A stretch of DNA of 64,000 nt from Polytrichum commune (GCA_950295325.1 OX485806.1:19654001-19718000); one strand, 5' to 3'. Positions 22,673-34,975 are shown, numbered from the stretch's first letter. The notes: generated from the sequence alone by a model not told the origin. Numbers and translations: made by a program.

Positions 22673-23543
22673 GGATTGGTTCAGATGGGGTCCCAAGTCC
22701 CACTCATGTCAGCAAGTCCTAACACGGAGGTAATTCCCCACTTTTGAGCCTCGAGAACCATTCAAACATAGTTAATAAGTTGGTCTTGATTATTCTATGC
22801 AGAATATGCGCAAGGCTTGTGTTGAGAGTTAGGGGTGGTTTACACTATGGACCAAGAGCCATGACCAAGAAAATTAAATCATTTTCATGGTCACAGCTCT
22901 TGGCCAAGAGCCGTGACCATGAAAAATAAAAAATGGATTTTTGAGTGGCTTGGTCACTCTTGTAGTGTAAAGTGGATTTGGACCGGGACAACTTTGGGCT
23001 GATTTTTTTAATATAAATACAATAACGTCAAAAAAAATATCAGGAAAAAAATATTAAAAAACAAAATTCGGCCAATGGCTGATTTTCAGCCTTACGGCTC
23101 CCTTGATTTCCGTTGAGTCGAGCATTTTGCCTCGCCTCAATGGAAAACCCGTTGGACCATGGCACATTATCCAAATGGCAGATTTTAGTAGTTTTTGGGG
23201 ACCTCAAAGCTAGTGGTCATTCTCCTTTTTTCAAGGTAGTGTAAAGCCAAATGGGACCAAGAGCACTTTACTCTCCAATCACAAATTTTAGAATTTCATG
23301 GTCATGGCTCTTGGTCCATAGTGTAAACCGCCCCTTAGGTCTAGTTTCTTGCTTGACCCAACTCCCAACACAAGTCCTAGGGCTCACCTCCCAAAAGTGT
23401 TGCCATGTAAGCATCCATGTCATACTTGGGACCATGTGTGAAGCAGTAACTCCCAACTTCCATGTTCTCAACGGCTAAGATTGCACATATTGAATCTCAA
23501 GTGACTTGGGACTTAGGAATTGGGGCCCCATGTGAACCGTGCC
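22673..23543. mobile_element. MITE family D, complete but interrupted copy
   Basis: Ends: left GGATTGGTTCAGATGGGGTC; right complement GGCACGGTTCACATGGGG. It is flanked by TTA at the right (23544-23546) and by ATA, probably a mutated copy, at the left. Internal subterminal repeats of CCAAGTCCCA occur at both ends. A family A element is inserted at 22832-23334. Confidence 0.8.
22832..23334. mobile_element. MITE family A, copy nested in a family D element
   Basis: Ends GGGGTGGTTTACACTATGG and, at the right, CCATAGTGTAAACCGCCCC, with TTA on both sides (22829-22831 and 23335-23337). The subterminal sequence differs from copy 1 (CCAAGAGCCATGACC in place of CCATGAAGTCGTCCC), so it belongs to a subfamily. 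Internal blocks such as AAAACCCGTTGGACCATGGC are shared with copy 1. Confidence 0.9.
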
Positions 23544-23700
23544 TTAGTGTGAGATGATTAGCAAATCAAAATCATGCCCATAGCCATTTGCCTCTTTATG
23601 AATATCTTATTCATTACCAAAGTGGAGATTCTCGTCTTCATTAAGTGGTCATATGGGTCCTCCCAACCATGTTGACTATTGGTTAACATATTTTGAGCAC

Positions 23701-23703
<3 letters not shown>

Positions 23704-23756
<53 letters not shown>
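23704..23756. repeat. (TC)n microsatellite
   Basis: About 26 uninterrupted TC dinucleotides. Confidence 0.95.
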
Positions 23757-23758
<2 letters not shown>

Positions 23759-23942
23759 AGTCCTTACATCCACACCCAACACCCAACCACATATGACTCA
23801 AATACATGTGTTCATATTGTTGTTGTGTTTGATTGAGGCATGTCCTTCTTAGTTTAGTTTGTTCCATGGGACATTTTTGTTAATATTGGTCACACATATT
23901 TTGAGTTGGGATTGCCAATATTGCAATTTGCTATCCTAAGCA

Positions 23943-23985
23943 AGGGTGGGTTTACACTGGGATCCAAGATTAGAAAAACTCCCAA
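23943..23985 (+). mobile_element. Family A-like left terminal repeat, orphan
   Basis: GGGTGGGTTTACACTGGGATCC resembles the left terminal repeat of family A, with changes. Its best partner in the window is the orphan right end at 31262-31312, about 7.3 kb away. It could be a solo end of a broken MITE. Confidence 0.5.
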
Positions 23986-25319
23986 TTCAAGCAATCACGT
24001 TGACCGAGGTTAATAATATCGGACTCATGTGTCATGTTCTTTGCAACTAAATCGGTTTCTAATGCATCACAATATTAAAAAGAGTGCGGTCATTCTTGGT
24101 CACTTGGACATTCATGTATTAAAAGATGTTCTAAATCCCAAGCTTTTTGGATCCAAACCTTGAGTGCACTCCACATGATTGAACTATTGGACTATTTAGT
24201 GTATTCCACATGATTGAATTTATACCTTCAAGGAACTTACCATGATGACATGTCCCGGCTAAAGAATGGTTGTTGGATATTGTACTACACCATTTGTGGT
24301 GTGTGTTGACACATACATAATACACGTGTATGTGTTAGGTGGGTGGGGGCAAGGATGTGGGTTTGGTAGTAAGTTCTACATGCAACATCTATTCAACATT
24401 ATCATGGTGAGATAATTAAGTCACAAATGTGATGAGGTGGATTTGCTTCATGCAAGAGTGGATTGCTTTGAGACGAGGATGTGGAGTTGGTTGAGATGGC
24501 CATCTAAGGTTGAGGCATATACAATGAACACAATAAGAGAGGTCACACATGTTTAGGAGGAGTAATAGTTGGGAATCTTTTTTTCCCCTTGCAAAGAAGA
24601 AAATTCCTAAGGATATAGCAAAAAACAATGAATTCAATATATCATGAATATGGAAATTGCTTCAAATTTTGAAGTGGTAGAGTTTAGGGGAACACATTGT
24701 TAGGCTATATGTTAACCCATTATTTCTTATCTAAATGCTAATTCTTGGCTACGACAATTGTTACATCTCTTACGAGGGTAATCCATCACAAGTGGCCACC
24801 ACATAAACCTTAACTCCATTCACCTAAAAAATTATAGATATCATCCATGTCGGCATGTGAGTAGTTAAATGGATTTTTTTCGCCTATAGATACCTCAACC
24901 TTGTAGTATGATGGGATGTTGGATGTACGTGATGAGATCTAAACTTTATGATGGAACACTGCGAGAGCTGGAAGTATTGTATACAAGTATACTTCTCATC
25001 CATCCCACATAAATAAACTTGACCCCCTACATGTTTGTTGTTGATTCGTCTCGAGAAACTTGCACTGGACTAATTGGACCCTTTAAAACTACTTACGGTG
25101 TCAAGTCAACCCAAAAAATAACCTCCGGACTGCACATTATTTTAGGACTTTCACCTTGGACGATTGAGAGGTATGCTCGTATACAATAATTCCATCTCTT
25201 CGGAACCTTGTTGTCGCATTTGGCGATAAGAATATCAAATTGTTATGCAATAGGTGATTAAGAATGCACTTTAACAAAGGACGCAAGGCGGTCCTCAAAG
25301 AGTGAGACATGATACCAAA
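23986..25319. other. No gene seen
   Basis: AT-rich sequence with short unsupported frames. No terminal repeats were recognised. Confidence 0.5.
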
Positions 25320-25445
25320 TGGTACTCTAAATATGATATTTAGTGTCATATTGTATTTAAAGTCACCATGGTAACTTTTCGGGTGACGCTTCTTATGAAT
25401 AAGTGAACATATATTATCATGGATAATGGATGAGTTCATCCATTG
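25320..25445 (+). mobile_element. MITE family B, left part only
   Basis: Starts ACTCTAAATATGATATTTAG and matches the first 125 bp of the copy at 3789-4168, then breaks off after CCATTGACCAAAACC. Confidence 0.7.
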
Positions 25446-25769
25446 ACCAAAACCATACCTTTCACCATTTTTGGGTGGTAAATGGGCATTGAATTGGGCA
25501 CTGAATTACCATCCACAATTGGCTTCGAAATAGCTCTTCTCCCATACTTCAAGGTCCTATGGATAAGTCCCATTTTAACCTCAAAACTTGTTCATGAAAA
25601 TTTCATAACCAACATTAAGTGAAATGCACTCAAAATAACCCTTTCATTATCTTGGGAAGTTTAGGGCTAAGTAATTAAAGTTAAGATATGTGGGTGTAAT
25701 TCAATTTGTTTCCGTGTTCTCTCACTTCTACAAATTACATTCACACAACTAAACTTGTGTTGCATTCTC

Positions 25770-25838
25770 AAATCTACAATGAAGCGTCAACAAAAATTGG
25801 ACCTTCCCTTATGTAGTTATGGTTATTGGAAGTGCATG
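25770..25838. other. Empty site for MITE family K
   Basis: AAATCTACAATGAAGCGTCA corresponds to the left flank of the element at 9954, and TATGGTTATTGGAAGTGCAT to its right flank. A single TTA (25809-25811) lies at the junction. This is a paralogous pre-insertion site, and it fixes the duplication as TTA. Confidence 0.8.
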
Positions 25839-26900
25839 TTGACACTGGTCACATCCCACTTACGTAGAAGGGACGCACTCCACTCCAATGTCCATCCGAA
25901 TCCATGGACAACATGTCGAGAGTTGGGGGCATTGTTTGATAGGATACATTTAGAGTGTTGTCTGGTTCAACAGTTTGAGTGTTGAAATGGAAATTCAACA
26001 TCAAATTTAGTAAGGTCTTTGTTGATGTGGACATGCCATGCAAATTTGTTTTCAAGCTTGTAGTTGTGTGAACGACAAGATGATTAATCCTTGGAGATCC
26101 AAGCGAAATCTCCCAAAAACCGCCTCAAAAAAGTTAAACCCAATTCAACATTAATTTACTCTATCGGTCCACCCTAGAACAAAGCTCTTAGTTTGTCTTT
26201 ATCTTTGTTTTTGGTTTTGTTATTTTTCCTCGCCCGTCAATTTAACCCTAAATAATTGTGCACATATGAATGTGGAAACTAGATACACAATGTCGATGAA
26301 ACTAAACCAATTTTATCTAGATAGAAATCAATGTATGAAACTAGATAGAACTATCTATAATTTAGGTTAACTCCCACTCCTAAGGTAAGGCATCGGGGAG
26401 CTATAAAACAATGAGAACTATACACATTTTGAGCTCGTTGAACGTTATGCAAGCACCGAAGGATGTTATCATAAATCTTCTTATTCTTATTCTTATTCTT
26501 TTATGTGAAGAATGAGATATGGTCGGGGCCCTTGAGAATGTGTTAGGAGTTCATACCCTTACAACACGTGATTCCTTTCATAAATCCTTCAGAAAGTGTG
26601 AAAGAAAATAAAACCGCAACTGCCATAAATGAGGTCCCGATGAATGTGTATCTGCAAATAGTGTGGGCCACACCATCAAATAACATGGCGTGGGGGGATT
26701 TGGACTCAATAGGCCTGTGTATCTTAACACGGAAGTTTTATTTTGTTTATTAAATTGTTGATGTTGCAGTGTAATGGTGGAGGAGAGGTAAACTACACGG
26801 AACACACTTGGAATAGAGTCACGAATGCATATTCCGTCCAAAGGTACTTTACGCTTACACTTAACTAGGATGGATTCCGTCATGGCTTTCATTAGCAACA

Positions 26901-26930
<30 letters not shown>
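25839..26930. other. No gene seen; simple repeats
   Basis: Includes (CTTATT)n at 26479-26504 and (AT)n followed by (AC)n at 26902-26932. Small open frames have no motif. Confidence 0.5.
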
Positions 26931-26933
<3 letters not shown>

Positions 26934-27083
26934 TTATTCAACAACGTGGGCCCTCATAATATAATAGTGGGATGTTGGGATCTTAATTTGAATTTGAATT
27001 TGAATTTTCCTACGCAACTTTTTAAGCATCCAATTGTTATATTATGAGGGCCCACATAACAAGAGCTAAACGTTGAGTAATGT
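26931..27083. mobile_element. Foldback MITE family F, copy 2
   Basis: Ends ACATTATTCA and TGAGTAATGT. Arms TGGGCCCTCATAATATAATA and TATATTATGAGGGCCCACA can pair. A short (GAATTT)n tract forms the centre. 153 bp long. Confidence 0.85.
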
Positions 27084-27165
27084 TATGTACATACAATAAA
27101 AAAAAATGAGGTCTAGAGAGCTTCTTTTTCATATTATCTACTGAAACCACCATAACACCATAACA

Positions 27166-27299
27166 CCATAACAATGATCTGTGGGACTGAGAGTATTTAA
27201 TGGAATATTTCTATATATTCCCACATTTAGATTGAATGTGGGAATATTCTATGGAATACTCTCAGTCCTACATAACATTGTTATGGATTTGAATAATGC
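27166..27299. mobile_element. Foldback MITE family G, copy 2
   Basis: Arms TGTGGGACTGAGAGTATTTA and AATACTCTCAGTCCTACA, with CCATAACAATG and CATTGTTATGG outside them. The left end is truncated compared with 4537-4685 and is preceded by a 9-bp tandem repeat (CCATAACAC). Confidence 0.8.
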
Positions 27300-27300
27300 T

Positions 27301-28327
27301 ATGACAGTACACTCTAAGAAGTTAAGGGTTAAAAAAAAGGGGATTATTGCATGCAGAGTACATCATTCATGAATATAGATAAACCCCTATATGGTGTGTA
27401 ACTCGTAGGTTACACGATTAAGTCGATTTGACATTGGATTAGTTTCAAAGACATCATATCAATCTAGTGGAAGTCATTTTAAGTTAGATGGATGAAATAG
27501 GAGTTATTAAGCCCTCCCGAAAACAAATCGAGCAGCTCAAATCCCATCCAAAAACATGTCACAAATCTTAATCTTTAATGACTTGTGAGACGACTCCGTA
27601 CAAACCCTATGCATACTTGGTATGACCAACATCTAACAATGCTAATCAAACCCAACATGAAAGCGTACTAAACACAATATTCAAGTTTCCTACCATGGCA
27701 TAGGATATTAGATACATGATATTTACTCATTCAATCCTAAATAATTTCTAATGCTAACAAAGCTAAGAACACATGTTCTTCCTAAAGTTGTTTGGCCTTT
27801 GCCATATCGACAAATGGCACAAGGTCACATGAGCACCACTATGGGAATACGTGTAGGCTAATGTGTTGTTGAATTTAGCAAGTTTGTAGTAAGGCACACA
27901 AGCCTCGGTATGATGTGCGATACAATTATCGAATATTTTACTAATGCAATTGCATAATAATGAGATAAGATGACAAGGTGACAATGATGATGTTGAACAC
28001 AAGCCGGTGTTGAGAATTAACCGGTTGGCCGCCTCAACCAATGAGCAATCGTATTCACCCATGGGGTAAGACTTGAAATGGTCATTCTTAGAGGATCATT
28101 TTTCACCCACTACGTCAATTCTTTTATGATAAGTTTGGTGTTTGAATATGACATGTTTACCTTACAACATGTGTCTTGCCTCGTGACATTGTTACTAATA
28201 TTTTAACTTGACATGTGCACATGCGATTAATAGATGGACAGGTGGGTGGGTGAGTAAGGCGGTAGGTAGGCCGTCATCCATATGTCACTGACTTATATAA
28301 GCCTTATATTCATTCTATAAGTACTAG
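27301..28327. other. No gene seen
   Basis: AT-rich, with no motif or transposon end recognised. Confidence 0.5.
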
Positions 28328-28520
28328 CTTGAATCCATGTCATCTAGGATTGGTGCATACGAATTACCTAAATATCTTGGATGAACTCAATCATGTACAG
28401 TCATGCAACCATATGACCATGCCTGTGCATACCTGCCACATGCATATATGCTCATGCCCATGTCCAGATGTCCCCATGACTTGCCACATGCCTCCATGCA
28501 AGGCTTCAAGAAAAACACAA
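28328..28520 (+). repeat. CATG-rich dispersed repeat, copy 1
   Basis: Contains many CATG tetranucleotides in an irregular short-period array and shares order and wording (ATCCATG, GGATGAA, CATGCAACCAT, CCATGTCC-like) with 56770-56965. Class unknown. Confidence 0.6.
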
Positions 28521-28908
28521 GTTTCCTTTTCTTTTGAATGAAATTATTCTATGTTGTCCTATTGCCCGTGGCATTGTCGTAACCCTGGCTCCATGCTCGC
28601 CACAACCTTTGGGTTTGCCCCACCATACCCACCTTTTGCATTTGTTGTCCCCCCACCTTTCCACATTCATTTCCTCTTTCTTTTGTCACATGTTTGTTTT
28701 AGGAAGGAATCTTGGCATGTGGCCCTTTTATTTGTAGAATTTTTTATATTTTTAGTCAAGAGCGGCGGGAATGGGTACTCGATGGGGATGAGAATCCGCA
28801 CATGATGAAATACTTTGAACAAAATATGTTGGATAATATGGTATTTTCCATAACGAGATGGATGTGTTTGAACGTGTGGTTAACCTTGAGAAGCTTTTGG
28901 TGGAGGAC

Positions 28909-28972
28909 GTACATGAATATTCGGTGGAATATTGTTAGTCCCACATAACATTGTTATGGATCTAAATAATAT
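28909..28972. mobile_element. Foldback MITE family G, right half
   Basis: TATTGTTAGTCCCACATAAC, then ATTGTTATGGATCTAAATAA, matches the right arm of the family; the left arm is absent. Confidence 0.65.
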
Positions 28973-29394
28973 TATGCTAATCTCTACTCTATGGAAATTA
29001 CACACTAAGGAGGATGAGCAATTACATAGGGAAGACTCATAAGCATGTATGCATAATCGATCAATTGTCAACTACCTTGGGTTGAGTCACTCGAGGCCTA
29101 TATTTGGTTGAACCACAAGTGATACACATTACCATTGCAATACACCATGCTCGTGCTCAATTGGCCATAATTTGAAGCTATTTCCATGGGGAAGAGATTA
29201 TGCATGTGATTGAAGAACTTTGAGCACAATACGAAGGACAATTGTATAGGTATTGTTTCTAGAGTCCCTAGTCGAAAAAGAGAACGAGTCCTCAAAGGGC
29301 TTATATTAAAAATAAAAATAAAAAACTGCTTGTAAATGGCTGTCAATAACTTTTATGGATATAAACATTGCATGCCTCAAATGAACATTTTGAA

Positions 29395-29605
29395 ATCTAC
29401 AACTATTTCCCATAGGATAGGAAACACACAATTAGTGCAAGATCATTAGCAAATCCAAATCGTGCCCATAGTCAATTTCATAATAGTTTTTGGAGTTCAT
29501 GTGAATATCTTCTTCACTTTCATATTATTGTAAATGAATGTATAATCCCTCCCCCAATTACGTTGATTATTGAGCTTAGAATGAGTCATAAAACATGAGC
29601 ATATG
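29395..29605. repeat. Dispersed repeat family E copy
   Basis: CATAGGATAGGAAACACACA, then TTAGTGCAAGATCATTAGCA, then AATATCTTCTTCA, in family order. It ends at the hAT-like element. Confidence 0.6.
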
Positions 29606-29609
29606 GGAC

Positions 29610-29836
29610 CAATGATCGGGGCAATTTTTGGGCGTAATTGGTTGAGATCCTAGTGTTTGCAAGTCCAACCGGTTACATGTTAACATCCTCCGTCTTTCCT
29701 TTATTAAATTGGGGTATATTCTATAAATTCCTTTAAAACGATCGGTTATTTTCCCGCAGTCCTGAACTTCAACTGGTTATTTCTCAAACTCAACCAATTT
29801 ATTTGTAACTAATTGCCGGTTTTTCCCAATCATAGG
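29610..29836 (-). mobile_element. hAT-like MITE family C copy (reverse)
   Basis: Begins CAATGATCGGGGCAATTTTTG and carries AAGTCCAACCGGTTACATG, ATCCTCCGTCTTTCC and TCAACTGGTTATTTCTCAAA, the reverse of the copy at 62911-63132. The right end is worn and runs into a poly-G tract at 29838. Confidence 0.75.
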
Positions 29837-30445
29837 GAGGGGGGGGGGACTTTGTATGGATAACATTATTGAGAAAATGATGTGGGGGTGACAATTACCA
29901 TCTCATGGATAAGCACATGTTTATTTTTTTTATTTTTTTTTCTTGGGGGGGGGGGGGGTAATAAGGTATATATTGATGGGATTGTTTTTTAAAATAACTT
30001 TTTAACTTTTTCTATAATAAGAATCTTAGGGGACCGTAGGTACACCTACTGCATGCCTACATCCCCTAAAAATCCATAGTACCTTATTTAAATGTACAAG
30101 ACTATGTGAAACAATACCCCTCATATATGTATATATCCACGTGGTATCGTACCATCTATATTGAGTGCCCCCCTCCCTGGGACAGGGAGTTGTGGTGTCT
30201 ACGTAAGCTCGTCCATTGTGTAGGTGAAAATGTAGTGAGTTGTATTGTAGCCTATAATTGATTATTTTAAGATGAGTTGAATCTGGAAATAATATTATAG
30301 ACCACAAATTAGTGTGGTGGAGTCTAAATGAAATGAATCGGTCCTCAATCTTATAGGAAACTTGTTTTTACTAAAGCCCCTTCATACACAATGGATGAAT
30401 TTACACAAATTACACAAAACCCAAACCCCCCCTTCCTTGAGGCAT
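29837..30445. other. No gene seen; two poly-G runs
   Basis: Runs of G at 29838-29847 and 29945-29957. Nothing else was recognised. Confidence 0.5.
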
Positions 30446-30830
30446 GTATTACACTAAATACGATGATTAGTGTCATATGGTATTTTATGTCACTATGGTA
30501 ACTTTTTGGATGACACTTCTTATGAATAAGTGAACAAATATTGTCATGGATGATGGATGAGTTCATCCATTGGCCAGAACCCTACCTTCTCTTGTCAGCA
30601 TCTTGTGATGAAATATTATAATGGATGATTGAAAGTTGGATGAAAAATCACTTGGTAAGTTACAGTAATTGCAACAATGTATATCCATAATCCCCCAAAT
30701 TTTTTTACAAGGAATGACAAATAATGTTGGGTTGATATTCATTGTTGGTGATACAATACTCCGGTTTACAATTAGTTTAGAGCAAGATAATTAGAATTGG
30801 CGACGCTAAATATGATATTTAGTGTCGTCT
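30446..30830 (+). mobile_element. MITE family B copy
   Basis: Left end ACACTAAATACGATGATTAG; right end GCTAAATATGATATTTAGTG. Internal blocks GATGAGTTCATCCATTGGCC and GAATGACAAATAATGTTGGG are shared with 3789-4168. It is one of the most complete copies. Confidence 0.8.
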
Positions 30831-30836
30831 AAACAC

Positions 30837-30960
30837 ATATATTTTTGGTGTTTGTTCTTATGTTCACACCTAACCACACACCACTCAAATGCAAGTTACC
30901 AAATTAGGCTTGACATAACATGCATTCGAGTCTCATGAATTGTATTATTAGATGGATTGA
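30837..30960. repeat. Dispersed repeat family E, right-end block
   Basis: TGTTCACACCTAACCACACA, then CCACTCAAATGCAAG, then an AGGCTTGACATAAC block, as at the right end of other copies. Confidence 0.55.
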
Positions 30961-31199
30961 ATCAAATGAGTGGCAAAAATAACCTTAAACCTAGTCAAAG
31001 GCAATTTGGTTTGGCATGTAGTTTTCATCCCAATGTTAGTTGATCGAGATGATAATAACTTGAGTTCAATACGTCTATCGACATTACAAACTAAGAACAT
31101 TGCATTGCACTACCTTGCTTTTCCACTTCAATGGACCTTACTTTCATACTCCACATTGGATCCAAACTTGAAGATTAATTTCCATCTCATTTAAAAAAA

Positions 31200-31312
31200 T
31201 CTTGGACCCTAATCCTATTGTAAACTCCTTGGGTCCAATTTTTTCCTCCTAGCCAATAGTATTGATCGGTTTTGAAGTTTATTTGGTCTTGGACCCTAGT
31301 GTAAACCCACCC
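31200..31312 (+). mobile_element. Family A-like right-end fragment
   Basis: Ends GGACCCTAGTGTAAACCCACCC followed by TTA (31313-31315). The sequence before it is related to the right part of family A. Its left end is missing. Confidence 0.55.
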
Positions 31313-31315
31313 TTA

Positions 31316-33037
31316 TTAGCATGTATAAATGCACACAAGTCGGTTCATGCCCTAAAGTCCTAATCAGTTATGTGGGAGAATTTCCTTCCAACTCAACAAC
31401 CCCAAAATCAGACATGTCAACCAATGTTGGAATGGTATCATCTTCTTATTATAGAACGGGTATCTATACTGAGGATTTCACAATTTTGGGTATTGGTAGG
31501 ATAAGGATATTTGCAGCATTGTGTTTTTGGTGCCATTTGGGTCTAGGTATATACCATACCAAATATCAATATTTGATTGGTAAGATATGCGGGTGTTAAT
31601 CAATTATTATTATTATTATTATTATTAAATACCTATATTTAATTAGTGTGTGGGTAGGTAAGGGATGAAGGAACAATCACCATAGAAGACACATGTTTAA
31701 AAGAGATTGGATTACGTCTTTGTATTTTATAAATTACTCAACCCCTACTCCACACTTCAACAATGCATGCAATTGAGAGGACAAATGTATTTGATAAAAA
31801 AAAATCAACAAAAATGAACTTCTAATACTCATAACTAAGTGAAGGGAGGTTTGATTTTCAACATGATTTGTCCTAATGTTTCATGAATGTTTTGTCGTGG
31901 ACTTGCTAATACAACAAAAAATTCAATACATAAATATGATCAATAGAAGATGGAGAACAAGAAAACTAATTGAATAACATTGGCGTACTTTATTACATAT
32001 TTGATACCATGGTATGTTCTTTGATACCATTTAAGATGCTGATAATCAAAACCATTCATTCACTCACATACTAGTCCAACATTGGTGTGGTGTCATTTTT
32101 GGTTTGTTTGTTTGTTTATTTTCTTGTGGTTGGTTTGTTGGTTGTTTTTTCTTTTCTTTTTCATTTTCTTTCTTTCTTTCTAGTACCCTTTAGGTTTATA
32201 TACCGTGCAAGAACCTCCATACCTAGGTAAAAACATTCTATCATCAATATGGTCTAGAATGTCATTGATCCAAATAATAACTTGGGCACCTATACAATAA
32301 TTTGCTGGCCTCGATGTACTCACCAACCATCAATTTTTGACTGGTGGTCCTCACCCTCTTTATTGAGGCAAGTTTGATTGTGCAAGACCATGTCATATTC
32401 TCAGTAATATGACATTTTGACCTCATATGTTGTACTATCGAGGTTCTTTTCAAGAAAATGGCCTAATATACATAAAGAATGTGCATAAGTATGAAAAAAA
32501 CATTTGTATTGGAGAAATATGCTCACAAGGTTCCCTAGCATGTTTCAAAGTAGTAATCACATATGAACCTTGAAATATATGAGGGTCCCAATACTTATGC
32601 ACATTAATCCCCTCTACTATATAACATATTGGGCTTAAAGCATGTCATATCACGAGCATTGTACTTGTGGTATGGAGGTAAAAAAACACTAGAAAGTTTG
32701 GTTTATGGGAAATGTGTTGTATAATTGAGGTATTGTATAATCGAGTGTCATAATATGAAAAGTACAATTTTGATACCCTTATGTGAATTCTTTGATACCT
32801 TATAGTGCTCTCCATTCCCATACAAAATAATTATTTTCTCTTAAGATTTGCCACGTGTCACGCTCACATTCGCCACGACCCACTTGTAAACCACATGGAA
32901 ACTACATTGCAACACTTGTAAAGATGAACTAGAGCGCCCACTGTGGGTATCATTATTGATGTTGATTATTGACACCCATGCATTCAACTATGCAGTATAC
33001 ATTCTTCAATGGAGCAAGACAAAAAAAATGAACAACA
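31316..33037. other. No gene seen; fragments of repeats
   Basis: (ATT)n lies at 31601-31626 and a reversed family E piece at about 31630-31745. T/G-rich low-complexity sequence lies at 32100-32180. Nothing coding was recognised. Confidence 0.5.
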
Positions 33038-33345
33038 CACTAGATATTATATTTAGTGTCACCAGTTCTATTTATATTGCTCAATACTCGTTTGTAAACC
33101 GCCCATGTAGTGTCATCAACACTAAATGTAAAGTTAACCTTCTTTGTCATTTCTTTTATAAAATTTGGGGCATCATAAATTTACAATGTTGCAATTGTTG
33201 TCACTTTCTAAGTGGATTTTCATCCAAATTTAATCATCCTTTGACACTGCTTGAAATTTTATTGATAGAAAGTGTTATTAGAAAAGTCACCTTAGTGACA
33301 TAAGATATTGTATGACACTAAATACAATATTTAGTGTAGTAATAG
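33038..33345 (-). mobile_element. MITE family B copy (reverse)
   Basis: Left end ACACTAGATATTATATTTAG; right end ACACTAAATACAATATTTAG followed by TGTAG. Internal sequence is complementary to 3789-4168, with a shorter middle. Confidence 0.8.
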
Positions 33346-33419
33346 ACTTGCTTACAAAAGGATGAGGGGTCCGCTATCCCACAAAGCATCTTCCATCCAT
33401 TTCACCTCCTTTTTATTGC

Positions 33420-34190
33420 TCCTAGATCATGTTAGGTCAACTTTGAGTCAATCGCTAAGCATCAATGCATTCTTATTGTTGAAGTGAGCTCATATCTCAA
33501 GACACCATCTACAACTTTCACCAATATTTTGTTCACTCTAATTTTTCACATGCTATTTTGTTTGCATCTTCAATAAAGTTAAGGTTTTAAAGTTCGAGAT
33601 CTCAAGGAGGTGTATTCTAAAGTATATTGGATCTCCGCCATGGCAATTTGTAGTCTATAGGGGAAACTCCAAATCTCAAAAGACCATCCGCAACTTTCGC
33701 CAATTTGTCACCCCGATTTCTCCACATGCCATTGAGTTGAGTTAAGTTTGTTTGCATGGTTTGTAGTATTTTGCATGTTAAGCTCTATATCTCAAGTACA
33801 AATATGTATTGTCAATTGTCAACTATAGTAATTTGTAGTGCATAGGGATAATGTGGTCATTAAGCTCCAAATATAAAGACTTCTACAACTTTCACCAATT
33901 TCACAGTCACATTTTTCCACATGCCATGTTGTTTGCATATGTTGCGTTTCACATAACTAAGCTCCAAAATTCAAGTATAATAATAATTTGAATCTCCACC
34001 ACAATTATTTTTAGTGTGCATGATAGTGTAACATGGTAAATACTCAAGCTTCGAATCTTAAGACATTTGCAACTTTCATGGAAAATGCATTGTCCAATTC
34101 TCCACATGCCAGTGTGCATCTACATGGTTTCACACGATCATAATAAGCTCCAGATTCAATACATATGCAAATCTCCTTAATGTCACCCCT
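33420..34190. repeat. Degenerate ~190-bp tandem repeat, block 1
   Basis: At least four units follow each other (starting near 33487, 33663, 33860 and 34048). Each has AAGCTCCAAATCTCAAGAC, then CAACTTTCACCAATTT, then TTCTCCACATGCCA, then TTTGCATCTACATGGTTTCA, then a second AGCTCCAGAT and an ATTTGTAGTGTATAGGG block. Units have drifted. Further units lie at 35790-36060, beyond an inserted transposon. Confidence 0.8.
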
Positions 34191-34569
34191 TCTATTATAT
34201 TCTAAAACTCTAGGGGACAAATGTTCTCAATTTAAATCTCACTCTTTGTGGATACATTTCCTTCCCACATGTCACATGTTTGACATTAAAGTAATCCACC
34301 AAAGAATACAAACCACATGCATGCATGCATCATGTTCTCATAATTGTAACTATTGTCATTATTGCAATGTTGACTTGTGTTATTCCATAATGTCACACAC
34401 TACACTAATCCTCTTTTATCACGCATCCATGTTAACACTACAAAACTCCTTGATACCACGTGCACTGTGGTTGCCAGAAGCATGATATTATGGAGTTTAG
34501 AGTGTACATAATGTCTTTGCAGGCTGATTAGCCGATGAGGGCGCCAACATAAAGAAAATAAGCTCTAGA
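34191..34569. other. Spacer, nothing recognised
   Basis: A (GCAT)n stretch near 34318-34331. No gene was recognised. Confidence 0.45.
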
Positions 34570-34975
34570 GTCAAACCACTCATTCTCGATCGAGATCCAT
34601 CGGGAATCTATAGGGTGCCATAATTTCAATCATGTTGGGATTGATTACGGTAATTTATTTTCATGGGTGGTTAAAATAAGGTTCCATGTTTCACAATTAC
34701 TACATGTGGAAATCTACATTTCCACTAGAATACGATGGGCGAAGCAACCTACGATGTGGAAAACTTAACCCTAAGTCTCCAACTTCAGTTATGGTATCAC
34801 CAGGGAATCGACAATGACATGACACATGTCCCTGGTTTTGAAGTGCTAAAGTGAGGAGGAATTCGTCTGAAAATGAGTGGTTATGGCAGACTCTAGACAT
34901 CGGTAAGGTGTTTGAACCAACTTTTTGACTTGAAAATTTCACAATAATTTCAATTTTAGAATAGAATTATCGAAC
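34570..34975 (+). repeat. Dispersed repeat family J, copy 1
   Basis: Blocks GGAATCTATAGGGTGCCA, then TGGTTTTGAAGTGCTAAAG, then TGAGGAGGAATTCGT, then GAGTGGTTATGGCAGACTCT match, in reverse, 52410-52670. About 150 bp in the middle are extra here. Class unknown. Confidence 0.65.

Larger units (their letters stand above)
22626..23870. repeat. Dispersed repeat family E copy, interrupted
   Basis: The family E sequence runs to ...GGAACACGCAAATA (22672), is interrupted by a family D element (22673-23543), and resumes with TTAGTGTGAGATGATTAGC. Uninterrupted copies read CACGCAATTAGTGCGAGATG at this point, so the insertion target was the TTA. A (TC)n microsatellite lies at 23704-23756 inside the right part. 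Confidence 0.75.
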
